Assembly (NCBI GenBank): GCA_900323505.1
Contig: OOIN01000043.1
Span: 310,001 to 374,000, forward strand
Direction: 5' to 3'
Length of the DNA: 64,000 nt
DNA from: Ustilago trichophora
Lineage: Eukaryota > Basidiomycota > Ustilaginomycetes > Ustilaginales > Ustilaginaceae
The position numbers were made by a program, and so were the translations under genes. The notes under the pieces are model-generated. The model was not told the origin of the DNA and searched no databases. It saw nothing but the letters and a program-made list of their open reading frames with translations. Below, one piece after another: positions 54,715-64,000 of this stretch (its first letter is position 1; every line of letters begins with the position of its first letter).

Positions 54715-55932
54715 ATGGGCATCAAAGGTCTCACAGCACTCATATCCGACGAAGCGCCTGGCGCCATCAAGGAGATGGAGATCAAGACGTACTTTGGACG
54801 TAAAGTCGCCATCGACGCCTCCATGTCACTCTATCAATTCCTCATCGCCGTGCGACAGAACGATGGACAACAGCTTATGACCGAATCTGGCGAGACAACC
54901 TCGCACTTACTCGGCTTCTTCTACCGAACCCTTCGTATGATCGATTACGGTATCAAGCCCATGTACGTTTTCGACGGTACACCTCCTGATCTGAAAAAGG
55001 AGCTGCTTCAGAAACGCTTCGGTCGAAGGGAGGAAGCACGCGAACAGGAGGAGGAACAAAAAGACGTAGCGGATGTAGAGAAGATGGACCAACTGGCACG
55101 TCGACAAGTCCGTCCTACCAGGCAGCACAACGAAGAAGTACGACATTTGCTCAAACTCATGGGGATCCCATGCGTCATCGCACCCTCGGAAGCCGAAGCC
55201 CAATGTGCCGAACTAGCACGTGCAGGAAAAGTCTACGCTGCAGGGTCCGAAGATATGGACACGCTCACTTTCGGCACTCCGATCTTGCTCAAACACCTCA
55301 CGGCTTCCGAGCAGAAGAAACTCCCCGTCCACCAAGTCGACCTACCCAAAGCCCTCGAGGGACTCCAAATGACCATGTCCCAATTCATCGACCTTTGCAT
55401 CTTGCTCGGATGCGACTATCTCGATCCCATCAAAGGCGTCGGTCCCAAAACGGCGCTCAAGCTCATTCGAGAATACAAGACGCTCGAAGCCGTCGTAGAC
55501 CATCTCAAGGAAGAAGGCAAGAAGTCGGTTCAGATCCCCGAGCACTGGCCTTTCCAAGAGGCGAGGAAGATCTTCGAAAATCCAGACGTTCAGAAGGGTA
55601 AAGATCTGGATCTGAAATGGGAGACACCAGATGTCGAAGGCATGGTCAAGTTCCTCTGCCAGGACAAAGGTTTTTCCGAGGATAGGGTGAGAAAGGGTTG
55701 TGAAAAGTTGCAGAAATCGCTCAGTCAGAAACAGCAGGGTAGACTGGATGGATTCTTTACGTAAGTACTAGAACGTAAAGAGACAAAATCTGCACGTGCG
55801 AGTCCCCAATACTGTACTGACACCTACTCTTCCCCCCTCAACCCCCACACCAGCATCAAACCAGGTACAGCAGCGCCCAAGCGAAAAGCCGAAGACGAAA
55901 AGAAGGCGGGTAAGAAGAAGGGCAAAAAGTGA
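54715..55932 (+). CDS. FEN1: flap endonuclease 1 (FEN1 / Rad27)
   Basis: 374 residues from exons 54715-55760 and 55854-55932 around a 93-nt intron (GTAAGT...ACCAG). Cuts 5' flaps during Okazaki fragment maturation and long-patch base excision repair. It opens [15 protein letters not shown] with the N-terminal Gly2 used in catalysis. [53 protein letters not shown] and [19 protein letters not shown] (helix-hairpin-helix) carry the metal-binding acids. The PCNA-binding PIP box is Q341-GRLDG-F347-F348, directly at the exon junction. Exon 2 encodes a basic Lys-rich tail ([15 protein letters not shown]), a likely nuclear localisation signal. If the intron is retained the frame stops one codon after the PIP box. 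Confidence 0.97.
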
Positions 55933-55986
55933 TCGTGCCATCTATTCATGTTGTGCTATGCAAAATGATACCATCCTTCACCCCAC

Positions 55987-58185
55987 CTAAACAACCTCCA
56001 ACTGACCCGGCTGAGCTCTACCCTTCAAGCTACCCGCCAACCTATCGACCAGTACGCCACTCGAGTTGGTAGTAGTAAACCGGTCGATTGTACCACCAGA
56101 CATGTCTCTGTACATGAAAGACTGTTGGCTGGTAGCGGAGCCGTTTGCAATTGCGCCGTTTTGGAGGATGCTGGTAGCGGATTGTTTGCGGGTGGAGAGG
56201 AGGGTATGTGGATGTGCGGCGATGGGAGTGGAGTGGGTGAAGGTTGTTTCGTCTCCAAGCATGAGGGTGAGGTCTGAGGAGGAGGAGGAGGGAGAAGGGG
56301 GGCTGCGTCGAACGGTGCGATCGAACTGCTGGGAGACGGAGGCGTCGAAGGAGGTTTTTGACAGGGAGGATGTGACGTAGAGTGGGAAGTTGTAGTCTTG
56401 TTGAACGACTTGTACTCCAGCTTTTTCGGAGGAGAGGTCTTCAAAGGAAAAGTTGGAAAAGTGGTCGTCCAACGAGGAGGAATGGTTGAGGACTAGAGAT
56501 CGAGTCGAGCCGTAAGACTTTTGATCGTTGGTTTGAGTGGTAGCGTTTACAAAGCCTCTATTTGTAAATTGTGCTGTTTGGTACCATCCTGCGACGTATT
56601 CTACTCCCGACCCGGTCTTTATAGTCCCTGCGACACCGAACGACCTAGGCTGTTTGAGACCGACTTCGTAGGACAAGGTCCCATTCACCAACGGATCCCC
56701 TTCCATCTTTCCCCTCGTATATCCATCTACAAACTCACCCCCCTTCTCCACCTTTACCACACTTCCCACCGTCCTCTTCTCCGACGCATCCAAATACACC
56801 TGTACATTACCACTAACGAACCAACTGGCATCATTGATCCTGCCCCCAACCTCACTGCTCACCACTGCCAGTTCAAAGCTGTGCTCCTTCCCATCGGTCA
56901 GTCCACCAACCCAAGGAGTGATGTCAATATTGTACGTTGGCTGATCGAATGTCCCATAATTGGCACTTGGTCTCCAGAGTAGAGGATTGATGCCTCCGGT
57001 GAAGATGACCGGGTAAGGAGTGACAAAGCCGGCGAATTGGCCATCGATATATAGCTGCACTTCGCGATAGGGGCCATGGCCATAGTATCCGTTGGAGGCG
57101 GCGTCAGGGATTTGAGAGTAAAATGAATCGGGAAGACCAGTGTACCAGAACTCTTCGGTGGCTGTTCCACTGGCATAGATTTCGACGATTGCTCGAGCTG
57201 TGTTTTGTGGGATCGTGACGGATGTGGTTCCATTGCCGGCAGATCCGCCGAGGAGAAAGATCGAGTTCGATGTTTGGAGACGCTTCGAGAGAGGGATGAC
57301 GAGGTCGGCAGCTCGCTGTTTGAGGGGAAGAGCTGGGGTGTGGCTCATGATACGTCCTGCCTGTCTCGCTTGCACCCCTTCAGCAGCTGCACCGCTTGGA
57401 TGTTCTCCCGCCGACACCGCTTTCGCCTTACCCGCATGTCTCCTACCCAATCCTCTCTTCGCCAGCAACCCATCAACACCAACCGTCAATGCCAACGTCA
57501 CATTCAGAGCACCCGTATACGTCGCATCTACAATATTCGGCAAATCAACCACTACATCCGCCTTCCCACTTAGGACCTTCCAATACTTGCCTACATCCTT
57601 TTTCGTATCCCAATATACGCCGGTTCTGGTAGGTTCTGGATTATCGAATCGGAGAATCTCTACTCCTTGTCCTGTAACATTGTTTCCAACCCAGACTGTG
57701 CCCAGACGGTCGAATTGGCGCCCTCGAGTCTCGCCGTGGAGATCAAGCGTGACTGAGGTCCAGGTGGAAGGGTCGGAACAGGGGGTTCCGGAGAACGAGG
57801 CCGATGGGTCAAAGGTGGAGGAGGAGGGAGAGTTGTAGCTGTTGCCAAAGGATCGCGTTAGGAGGGTTGTGGTGCAGCTGTGGAGCGGGTTGGTGAGGAT
57901 GGGTGCCGGAGCGGAGATTTGGAAGTTTTCTTGAAGTGATGACGGCGTATGATGCGATGAATGAGGAGATGAATGAGGGGCAGACGGATGAGGAGGGCTT
58001 GACGGGGGTCCAATTCCAGGAGGTGCAGCTTTGAACAGAGGCGACTTCCAAATAGCAGGAATCTTGAGCTGTTTCACGCCTTCCCAGTGGACATTGTTGG
58101 ACCACCCCTTGTTGTTGGCTACAAGGGTGCCGCTCGACACAGCAGCGGCTGTGGTGGCGAGCAGGGCGTATCTGATGAGATGCAT
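55987..58185 (-). CDS. secreted peptide-N4-(N-acetyl-beta-glucosaminyl)asparagine amidase A-like
   Basis: 732 residues. The N-terminus is a signal peptide (MHLIRYALLATTAAAVSSG). The catalytic family region starts at about residue 105 (SCTTTLLTRSFGNSY), followed by WTSVTLDLHGETRGRQFDRL, GVEILRFDNPEPTRTGVYWD and DVGKYWKVLSG, recognisable as the PNGase A group, which releases N-glycans from glycopeptides. YREVQLYIDGQFAGFVTPYP, IFTGGINPLLWRP and PTYNIDITPWVGGL continue the second domain. Several N-glycosylation sequons are present (for example NVTG, NGTL). A Pro/Ser/His-rich linker follows the signal peptide. The ATG at 58185 is the first in frame. Converges on FEN1 with 54 nt between stops. Likely secreted; substrate unknown. 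Confidence 0.88.
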   Translation of the reverse strand: MHLIRYALLATTAAAVSSGTLVANNKGWSNNVHWEGVKQLKIPAIWKSPLFKAAPPGIGPPSSPPHPSAPHSSPHSSHHTPSSLQENFQISAPAPILTNPLHSCTTTLLTRSFGNSYNSPSSSTFDPSASFSGTPCSDPSTWTSVTLDLHGETRGRQFDRLGTVWVGNNVTGQGVEILRFDNPEPTRTGVYWDTKKDVGKYWKVLSGKADVVVDLPNIVDATYTGALNVTLALTVGVDGLLAKRGLGRRHAGKAKAVSAGEHPSGAAAEGVQARQAGRIMSHTPALPLKQRAADLVIPLSKRLQTSNSIFLLGGSAGNGTTSVTIPQNTARAIVEIYASGTATEEFWYTGLPDSFYSQIPDAASNGYYGHGPYREVQLYIDGQFAGFVTPYPVIFTGGINPLLWRPSANYGTFDQPTYNIDITPWVGGLTDGKEHSFELAVVSSEVGGRINDASWFVSGNVQVYLDASEKRTVGSVVKVEKGGEFVDGYTRGKMEGDPLVNGTLSYEVGLKQPRSFGVAGTIKTGSGVEYVAGWYQTAQFTNRGFVNATTQTNDQKSYGSTRSLVLNHSSSLDDHFSNFSFEDLSSEKAGVQVVQQDYNFPLYVTSSLSKTSFDASVSQQFDRTVRRSPPSPSSSSSDLTLMLGDETTFTHSTPIAAHPHTLLSTRKQSATSILQNGAIANGSATSQQSFMYRDMSGGTIDRFTTTNSSGVLVDRLAGSLKGRAQPGQLEVV

Positions 58186-58960
58186 CGTATCGTAGATCTC
58201 CCTTATAGTTGAGTGTAGATCGAGCAGGTCGTTGCCTCTAGCAGAAGTGCTTGATGTCAAACGGAGCAGATGATTCTACAAGCTGAGATGCTGTCGAAGA
58301 ATGGTACAGGGTCGAGGGGGGTTTGGCTTCTTATACCCATATCACACCAACGATCGCGATGATCAACCACCCCGTCTCTAGCTATCAGTCGGCGGTTCAC
58401 CAAACTCCCCCAAAGCCGTCGGCCAACCTTGATGTTGAACTTTAGCGAGCGGAGCGGTACAACGACCTCCGAACGCCGAATCCGTCACCGCTCTTATCTT
58501 AGGTTACCTTACTGTACACAGTACAGAACTGGAGATGTTGTGATGTGATTGCTACAGTACAAAGAGAGAGAGAGAGAGAGGGAGGGAAGGGGGGGAATAT
58601 TCTACAAAAGAATCCGCTGCAGCTCGGCTAAGGGTTAAGCGTTGCGGATAGGGGATGGGCGGGCAAAGTCTGTGCGCAGCGTTCAGGGTCCAACTCCTGC
58701 GGTGGCTCGGGTTCAGGGTTCAACGATTTCCCTTGCCAGCACGTCACTTTGCTCGAGCGGTACCACCTTCGTTAAGGGCGTGGTCCAAAGTGTCGGAAGT
58801 GCATATCCCGAGCATTGTGCGCGATGCCGATCTTCACGTTGCATTGCCGCTTTAAGACACCTCCCAAAAGAAAGGACAGACAAACTTGTACCACCAAAAT
58901 TGAGGTGAGATCAATACACAGTGTCGATCATCGGACTGCTTCAATGAGAAGTGAAAGACA
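58186..58960. promoter_or_regulatory. spacer upstream of the PNGase A-like gene
   Basis: 775 nt holding the promoter of the amidase gene and the 3' end of the COQ6-COQ7 gene. It contains a TACTGTA site at 58510, TACAGTA at 58553 and a GA run at about 58564-58580. No gene was recognised. Confidence 0.4.
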
Positions 58961-61804
58961 TTACACACGACTAGCAACCCAAATCGCCCCTCTGCAACCA
59001 GCCGCAATAACCGCCGATAGCAACGCATGTCCCGCCGCCTGTTGAGATTCGTTCTCCACCGCCGTATCCAAATGTTCCAATTCATCGTCTCTAAACTCCT
59101 TGATGATATCCGAGAGTAATGGCAACGACGGATGGACCTCTTCCCTGACCCCTCCTTCTTCACTTTCCTTCTCCAAGATGCTTTTGAGCTCCTTCAACTG
59201 GTCATCGTAATGTTCACCGATCACGCTCTCCACCGCCTCTGTGCAAGCCATTGCACTTCTGGGACCCAGTAGTGCCGTAACACCTCCAAGGACCCTCCCA
59301 GCAACAGACCAGACGGGTAGCAGGAGAGACGGTCGAACGTTGTGCTGTCGAAGCAGAGCACGCATGACTTGGAGATGCTTTTTCTCGGTAGCCCACATTT
59401 CGATGGAAAGATCCCGGTTCTTAACGTCGCCAAGCGCGCCAAACATGTCTGCTTGACCTTGGTAGATGGTATTGGCGGCAATTTCGCCGGAATGGTCGAC
59501 GCGCAGCATGTCTTGCAGGGCGCGTCGTTGGGAAGGGGTGAGAGAGGTTAGGGTCGGGGTGGAGGTCGTGGCAGCAGAAGAGGATGTGGGAGAGGCGCTG
59601 GAGGTGGTGGTGGTGTAGGCATCGGATGCTAATGGGCCGGTCGAGTGGGAGGAGTGCAGGCGAACTTGACTGGTGGTGAAGTTCGAGAGGGCGAAGTGAC
59701 GTGGTCGTGAAAAAGTATTCAAGCTGCACGAACGGACGCTGGTGGAAAGCGAACGTCTTGTAGTCGGCCAAGGCATGTTCGAGCTGGTAGTAGTGGTCGA
59801 TCCAGCCTGACGCATAAACGCATTCTTGACAAGACCCAATTCGTTGATCACCTCCAACCCCGTACTTCTAGCCCAAACCACTCCTCTACCCACCACTTCC
59901 TTTGCTGCACTTTTCACCATCCCATCTCTCTCCCTCTGCGCCATTCCTCCATCCGCCTGCTGGCTGAGCGGCACCGGCGTGCCAGCATACAACCAATGCA
60001 AGTGATCCACGGCAGAGAGCATCTTTTGATTCTCCCAATACCTCTCCCTCGCATACCCCTTGAGCGCGTTATACGACCCGACATCGGCCCCGGCCCCCAA
60101 AGCGGCACGTAAAGTGTTCGACAGCGACCGCACGTCGGCAATGCCCAAATTCAACCCTTGCCCAGCGAGCGGATGGATCGTATGCGCAGCATCACCAACT
60201 AAAACGGTTCGGCCTCGACCAGCGCCCTGTCCCGCTCCGCCTGGGGCGAGTCCCACAGCTGCCATCGCACCAGCGAGCAAGCCTGAAGGTAGGAGAGAAG
60301 ATCCGTTGAGAGAAGCTCCCAGGTAGGCATCGGCGTGTTTGAGGTTGAGTGGGAAGCTGGCTACACTCTTGGCGTCCAATGAGAGGATTTTGGGTGGGAC
60401 TTCGCCTGTGCCACTTTCCGGTAGAGGCTCGCCCAAATTGCGCTCGATCCACTCTGCTTCGGTGGGGATCTCGGCATTGAGCCAGCTCCAGTTGCGCGAA
60501 ACACCTTCGGGCAAAGGATGGTTGGTATACGCCACCACTCGCTCAAAGAGTCGCTCGATGTAAGCCCAGGGCAATCGAAAAGCCGCATCTACCAGCTTGG
60601 CAAGCGGCTCATCAGCCAACAACCCCGCCGTTTCGCGATGCAACAGCGTCATGGCGGCCGCAACTTCCGGTTGGAGCGTCCACACCATCGACGCTGTCGA
60701 CTCCGAAAGGGGCAAAAATGCGATTGTGCCACTGGGCAAGAATCGCTGATAGGCAGTATGCCCCACAGCAGGTTCTCCACTCTCGACGCCTCTACATCGC
60801 AATGTCCCCACCAAGCCTCTTCGATCGTAGGGCCAGCCATAGTCGCCAATGCCGGCATATCTGCGGACCGGCGAATTGGGCCCATCTGCACCAACGAGCA
60901 ATCTCGCCTGAACGGCATCTCCGGTGGAGAGTTGGACGATCGGCCAAGGGTCTTGCTCGATCGAAGTGCTTTCGGCTTCTACTTTGGAGCCGGGGAGGAT
61001 GGAGTCTACTTTGGCGTTGTCCTTGATGGTGCAGATGTGTTTGCCGGGGCCTTGCTCGAGGAAGTGAAGCATGGCTTGTTGGAGATTGCTGATTTCGACC
61101 ATGACGCTTATCTGGGAGGAGGAGTTGGCGGTGGTGGATAGGTCGGAGGAATCAAAGTCGAGCAAGGCGCCCGAGAGACCGTCCCATACGCGCATGGAGT
61201 TGACGGGGCGAAGACGATGCTCGACGAGATAGGGGTAGACACCGATGCGCTTGAGCCAGTTGAGGTTTTCAGAGGTGAGGGAGATGACTCGATTCTCCCA
61301 ATCCAGACCGTCGTATGACGTAGAGGAAGAGGAAGAGGAAGAGGAAGAGGATGCCTGGCTGTGGGCAAGATGCTTGGCACGATCGGAGGTCCAGCTTCGG
61401 AGTCGGGTCAGGTCAGAGGCTTCGATAAGGGTGATGGGGGTTGTGCCTGGTGCTGGTGAGGCGCTGATAGCCTGGGAGGCGACGAGATCGCATGCTAGAC
61501 CCAGACCTACTACGCCTCCACCGACAATGACGATGTCCGAGTCGGTGTGGTGGGTTGTATCGGGTACCGTAGTTGATGTGGCCAGAGTGCGCTTCACGAG
61601 AGGAGTTGAGAGAGCGACATTGTAAGCAGGACGAGAGGGGCCAGCCAGAGCCTTTGCTCGGCGGGATGTCGCCAGGGTCCTGTATCTGGAGACTTGGCTT
61701 GTAGATGCCTTGATCGCGGATGCAGCGGGATGACCAGCGACAGAGGAGAAGCTGTTTGCCGCCGCAAGAGGGCGAGTCGTCGTGGTACGTGCAAGTCTCG
61801 ACAT
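58961..61804 (-). CDS. COQ6-COQ7: COQ6-COQ7 fusion: flavin monooxygenase joined to di-iron demethoxyubiquinone hydroxylase
   Basis: One uninterrupted frame of 947 residues. Residues 1-80 are a basic, Ser/Thr/Ala-rich mitochondrial presequence. The Coq6 part follows: FAD motif DIVIVGGGVVGLGLA (90-104), VGADGPNSPVRR, and VLVGDAAHTIHPLAGQGLNLG, ending with a complete C-terminus (GLVKNAFMRQAG). A short Ser/Thr linker leads to Met677 (ATG at 59776, A at -3), after which a second Arg/Ser-rich presequence-like stretch (MPWPTTRRSLSTSVRS) precedes Coq7. All di-iron ligands are present: E774 (HSGEIAAN), E807 and H810 (EKKH), E859 (TEAVE), E908 and H911 (ELEH). Both act in coenzyme Q synthesis at the inner membrane, Coq6 on ring C5 and Coq7 on C6. 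A run of about ten Ser lies in the Coq6 part. Start at 61804. Confidence 0.93.
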   Translation of the reverse strand: MSRLARTTTTRPLAAANSFSSVAGHPAASAIKASTSQVSRYRTLATSRRAKALAGPSRPAYNVALSTPLVKRTLATSTTVPDTTHHTDSDIVIVGGGVVGLGLACDLVASQAISASPAPGTTPITLIEASDLTRLRSWTSDRAKHLAHSQASSSSSSSSSSTSYDGLDWENRVISLTSENLNWLKRIGVYPYLVEHRLRPVNSMRVWDGLSGALLDFDSSDLSTTANSSSQISVMVEISNLQQAMLHFLEQGPGKHICTIKDNAKVDSILPGSKVEAESTSIEQDPWPIVQLSTGDAVQARLLVGADGPNSPVRRYAGIGDYGWPYDRRGLVGTLRCRGVESGEPAVGHTAYQRFLPSGTIAFLPLSESTASMVWTLQPEVAAAMTLLHRETAGLLADEPLAKLVDAAFRLPWAYIERLFERVVAYTNHPLPEGVSRNWSWLNAEIPTEAEWIERNLGEPLPESGTGEVPPKILSLDAKSVASFPLNLKHADAYLGASLNGSSLLPSGLLAGAMAAVGLAPGGAGQGAGRGRTVLVGDAAHTIHPLAGQGLNLGIADVRSLSNTLRAALGAGADVGSYNALKGYARERYWENQKMLSAVDHLHWLYAGTPVPLSQQADGGMAQRERDGMVKSAAKEVVGRGVVWARSTGLEVINELGLVKNAFMRQAGSTTTTSSNMPWPTTRRSLSTSVRSCSLNTFSRPRHFALSNFTTSQVRLHSSHSTGPLASDAYTTTTSSASPTSSSAATTSTPTLTSLTPSQRRALQDMLRVDHSGEIAANTIYQGQADMFGALGDVKNRDLSIEMWATEKKHLQVMRALLRQHNVRPSLLLPVWSVAGRVLGGVTALLGPRSAMACTEAVESVIGEHYDDQLKELKSILEKESEEGGVREEVHPSLPLLSDIIKEFRDDELEHLDTAVENESQQAAGHALLSAVIAAGCRGAIWVASRV

Positions 61805-64000
61805 GTTTACACTTTTCTGCGCGAGATGTAGACCAGTGTGCAAAGTGGTGATGGGCTATAGAATAGACACCATAGCCGTGACAACGATGTCGATGTACAG
61901 AAATATGGATGGTTTGCAAATACGAGTATCGGTAGATCAAGACCAACACCTCGAACAAGAAGAAAGTGGTGTTGGCAAGGCTCATCTAAGCCGGACATTT
62001 CTCGCGCAAGTGGAGAGCTACTTAATCAGCTTTGCACTGTCATGCTGAGGTAATTGTTTTCATCGGCGATCTTTCCCCTACTCTTTGTTGTCTGATCTCG
62101 ATCGATTTTTCCCAATCCGACTTGAGCTTCGCACGATAAGCCAAATCCACGACCACCAAATCCGAAATCCAAGCCGATTCTCGACTCGGCTTTATGCAGA
62201 GGAGCTGCAGAGTAGCTGCAGCTGTTGCTGTAGGGTCTTTTCGAGGTTGTGCATGCAACTCTGCACACCAAAGTGTTGTGGTTTGCCGGTGGGAGGCTTT
62301 CCGATGTGTGCTTGCTCCAATCTCAGCTCTTTCAAGAGGCTCCGCTGCGTCTGGCAAAGTGTAAGAGTTACTGTAATAGTAGCCGGACTGTTAGCCGGCC
62401 GGCGGTGACAGGCTTGCTTGCACATCGTTTTTTTCTTGTACTACAGTATGCAGAGTGCAGTGCAGTACAAGGCATGTGGGAGCGATGGAACGAAGACCTT
62501 CACATGGAGGGACCTGTTCGTGCCATCGATGGTCGACTTTTGTCAAAGCTTGGGGCTTGGTTGAGGATGGTACAAGGTTGAGCTCGGCTCACCTTCAAGT
62601 AAAGAATAGCAGCGAGTCAGACAACAGACAGAGGTGTTGACAAGATGATGGCAAGAAAGCGCTGTGTACACCTGGCTTGCGATGATCATGTTTGAAGCAT
62701 GGTTCTATGAAGTTGAACCAGCCAACCAGAGCAAGCGCATTTGTTTGGCTTGCTTTTCAAAGCTCAGGGTTGGGTTCGTCTCTGTGCTGTACAGTCGAAC
62801 AAGAACGGAAGGGTTCAAAAAAAGCCAAACGGGTCAAGACCGCGCGCATTTCTCTCTTCACTCTCACATACATACACAAGAAAGGATGTTCGGATGAGCC
62901 ATCCGTGAGTAGTAGTGTGTAGGTTTGAGGTCTGATCGTGGATCCCAGGATCGAAGTTACGGTCAAGTTGCAAAAGAGCGTGGGTGCGGACCAAGCGGGT
63001 TCATCAAAGCATCAACCGATGACTCGTCTGTGTGGAATTGGGCTTCCGATGGAGGCTAAAAAGGTAGAAAACAAAAGAAAAAATGGCGAAATTTCGATTT
63101 ACCAGCGAATTTTTATGGCACTAGACCAGTCATGATTGCCACCAAAAATGGCGATTTGTCGGTCTTGAATGAGAAATGACGAGTGGAGGCAGAACAGACA
63201 CTGTCGGAATGCCCAAGCTCAACAAACAAAATGTCGCGATTTTTGTGGTGGATTTCGGGGGACGCCGTTGAAATTGCGGAAAGGAGTCATCCGCCTTTGC
63301 CATTTTGTGAGAGAGGAAAATCTCTCTATATGGCTGTTTTGGACAGCTTCAACAGCCTCTCCGCACCGCACGGCTGCTTGAGTGGGTAACGCATGTGCAC
63401 CGAGGTGAGAGAGAGAGACTGATCCAATGCCTAGCCTTCATCGCCCTTTGCGCCGTGATTGCCACCAAGCCCGCCTCGCTCTCGCTCTCTTTTTGGAATC
63501 ACACCCAAGGTGACTCCTCTGGCCTCCAAACTCGCTCACTCTCTGCTGCCCTTGATTCGTTCCATTCTTTCGAATCTTTTGGTTTTTGCTTATACTTCTT
63601 CTCGATATGATCATCGACATCTGCGTCCTGTCCTTTTTTCAGCATCAAGTTGTACAGGTATTGGTATAAGAAGGGACTGGTGCAAAGAATATGACTGAAC
63701 TGAGCGTTGATAGGTTTCGACATGAAACAACGGCAACACAAGAAAGAGTGGCTGCGCCTCCACTCGATTTCGTTTTGTGAGTGACTAGGCGCGCGAAATT
63801 GTGTGAGAAATACAAAGCGGTGTGCTGCCCAATTTATTCCTTTCAAGGTCAAACATTTGGCAAAGGGTCTCTCTCTTCCCAGAGAGACACAAGGCACTTG
63901 AGCTGAGCCTCTCCATCCTGTACAGTGCAACTGAGCGGCTGTCTATCTACGCCTGCCTGTCATTCAGTAAACCCACACACTGCTCATCCGCCTCATTCCT
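61805..64000. other. gene-free right end, upstream of COQ6-COQ7
   Basis: 2.2 kb with no convincing coding frame. It holds TACTGTA at 62369, TACAGTA at 62442, a GCCGGCCGGC stretch near 62394 and a short GA run near 63404-63417. Part must be the COQ6-COQ7 promoter; another gene may begin beyond the right edge. Confidence 0.5.

Noticed and set aside
63499..63930. 143-codon open frame near the right edge
   Set aside because: Start context and sequence give no support; no domain resemblance.

Overview
The window is 64 kb of fungal nuclear DNA. Genes are compact, mostly with no intron or one short GT-AG intron (88-271 nt). The Ser/Pro/Gln-rich insertions, the frequent CT/GA microsatellites and the overall gene style suggest a basidiomycete smut (Ustilaginales). 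That placement is inference; no marker gene settles it. All coding models were read by eye, starts were placed at ATG codons, and introns were kept only where frame and family alignment agree.

Layout. 1-5.6 kb: a class I sirtuin (cut by the left edge), an AYR1-like reductase and an NAPE-PLD-like metallo-hydrolase. 5.6-7.4 kb: tRNA adenosine deaminase Tad1. 7.4-13.1 kb: a head-to-tail array of three F-box-like paralogues, the middle one internally deleted and frameshifted. 13.4-22.9 kb: housekeeping genes (carboxypeptidase S, a Derlin with an SHP box, a ZCCHC9-type zinc-knuckle protein, PRMT1, the SNARE Bos1, complex I PSST). 22.9-34.0 kb: an 11 kb stretch with no credible gene but with microsatellites, perfect palindromes and retroelement-like debris. 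34-50 kb: a PAS-kinase-type kinase, Arp2/3 subunit ARPC1, mitoribosomal mS29/DAP3, an unrecognised coiled-coil protein, a three-KH RNA-binding protein, Sm D3 and a long Snx3. 50-64 kb: an ATRIP/Rad26-like checkpoint protein divergent from FEN1, a secreted PNGase A-type amidase, and one uninterrupted reading frame joining COQ6 to COQ7, then 2.2 kb without a gene.

Working relationships. ATRIP and FEN1 share a 604-bp divergent promoter with a perfect MluI cell-cycle box, which fits S-phase co-expression. COQ6 and COQ7 act in the same coenzyme Q pathway and are here one polypeptide, with a second presequence-like segment at the junction. Complex I PSST and mS29 are further mitochondrial genes. 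Derlin and the PNGase-type enzyme both concern glycoprotein or ER handling but are far apart. Two divergent gene pairs (PRMT1/BOS1 and ARPC1/mS29) carry very long poly(dA:dT) tracts (64 and 109 nt). The most interesting points are the COQ6-COQ7 fusion, the retained-intron design at the FEN1 PIP box, the 11 kb desert, and the 7-mer TACTGTA/TACAGTA that recurs between genes.
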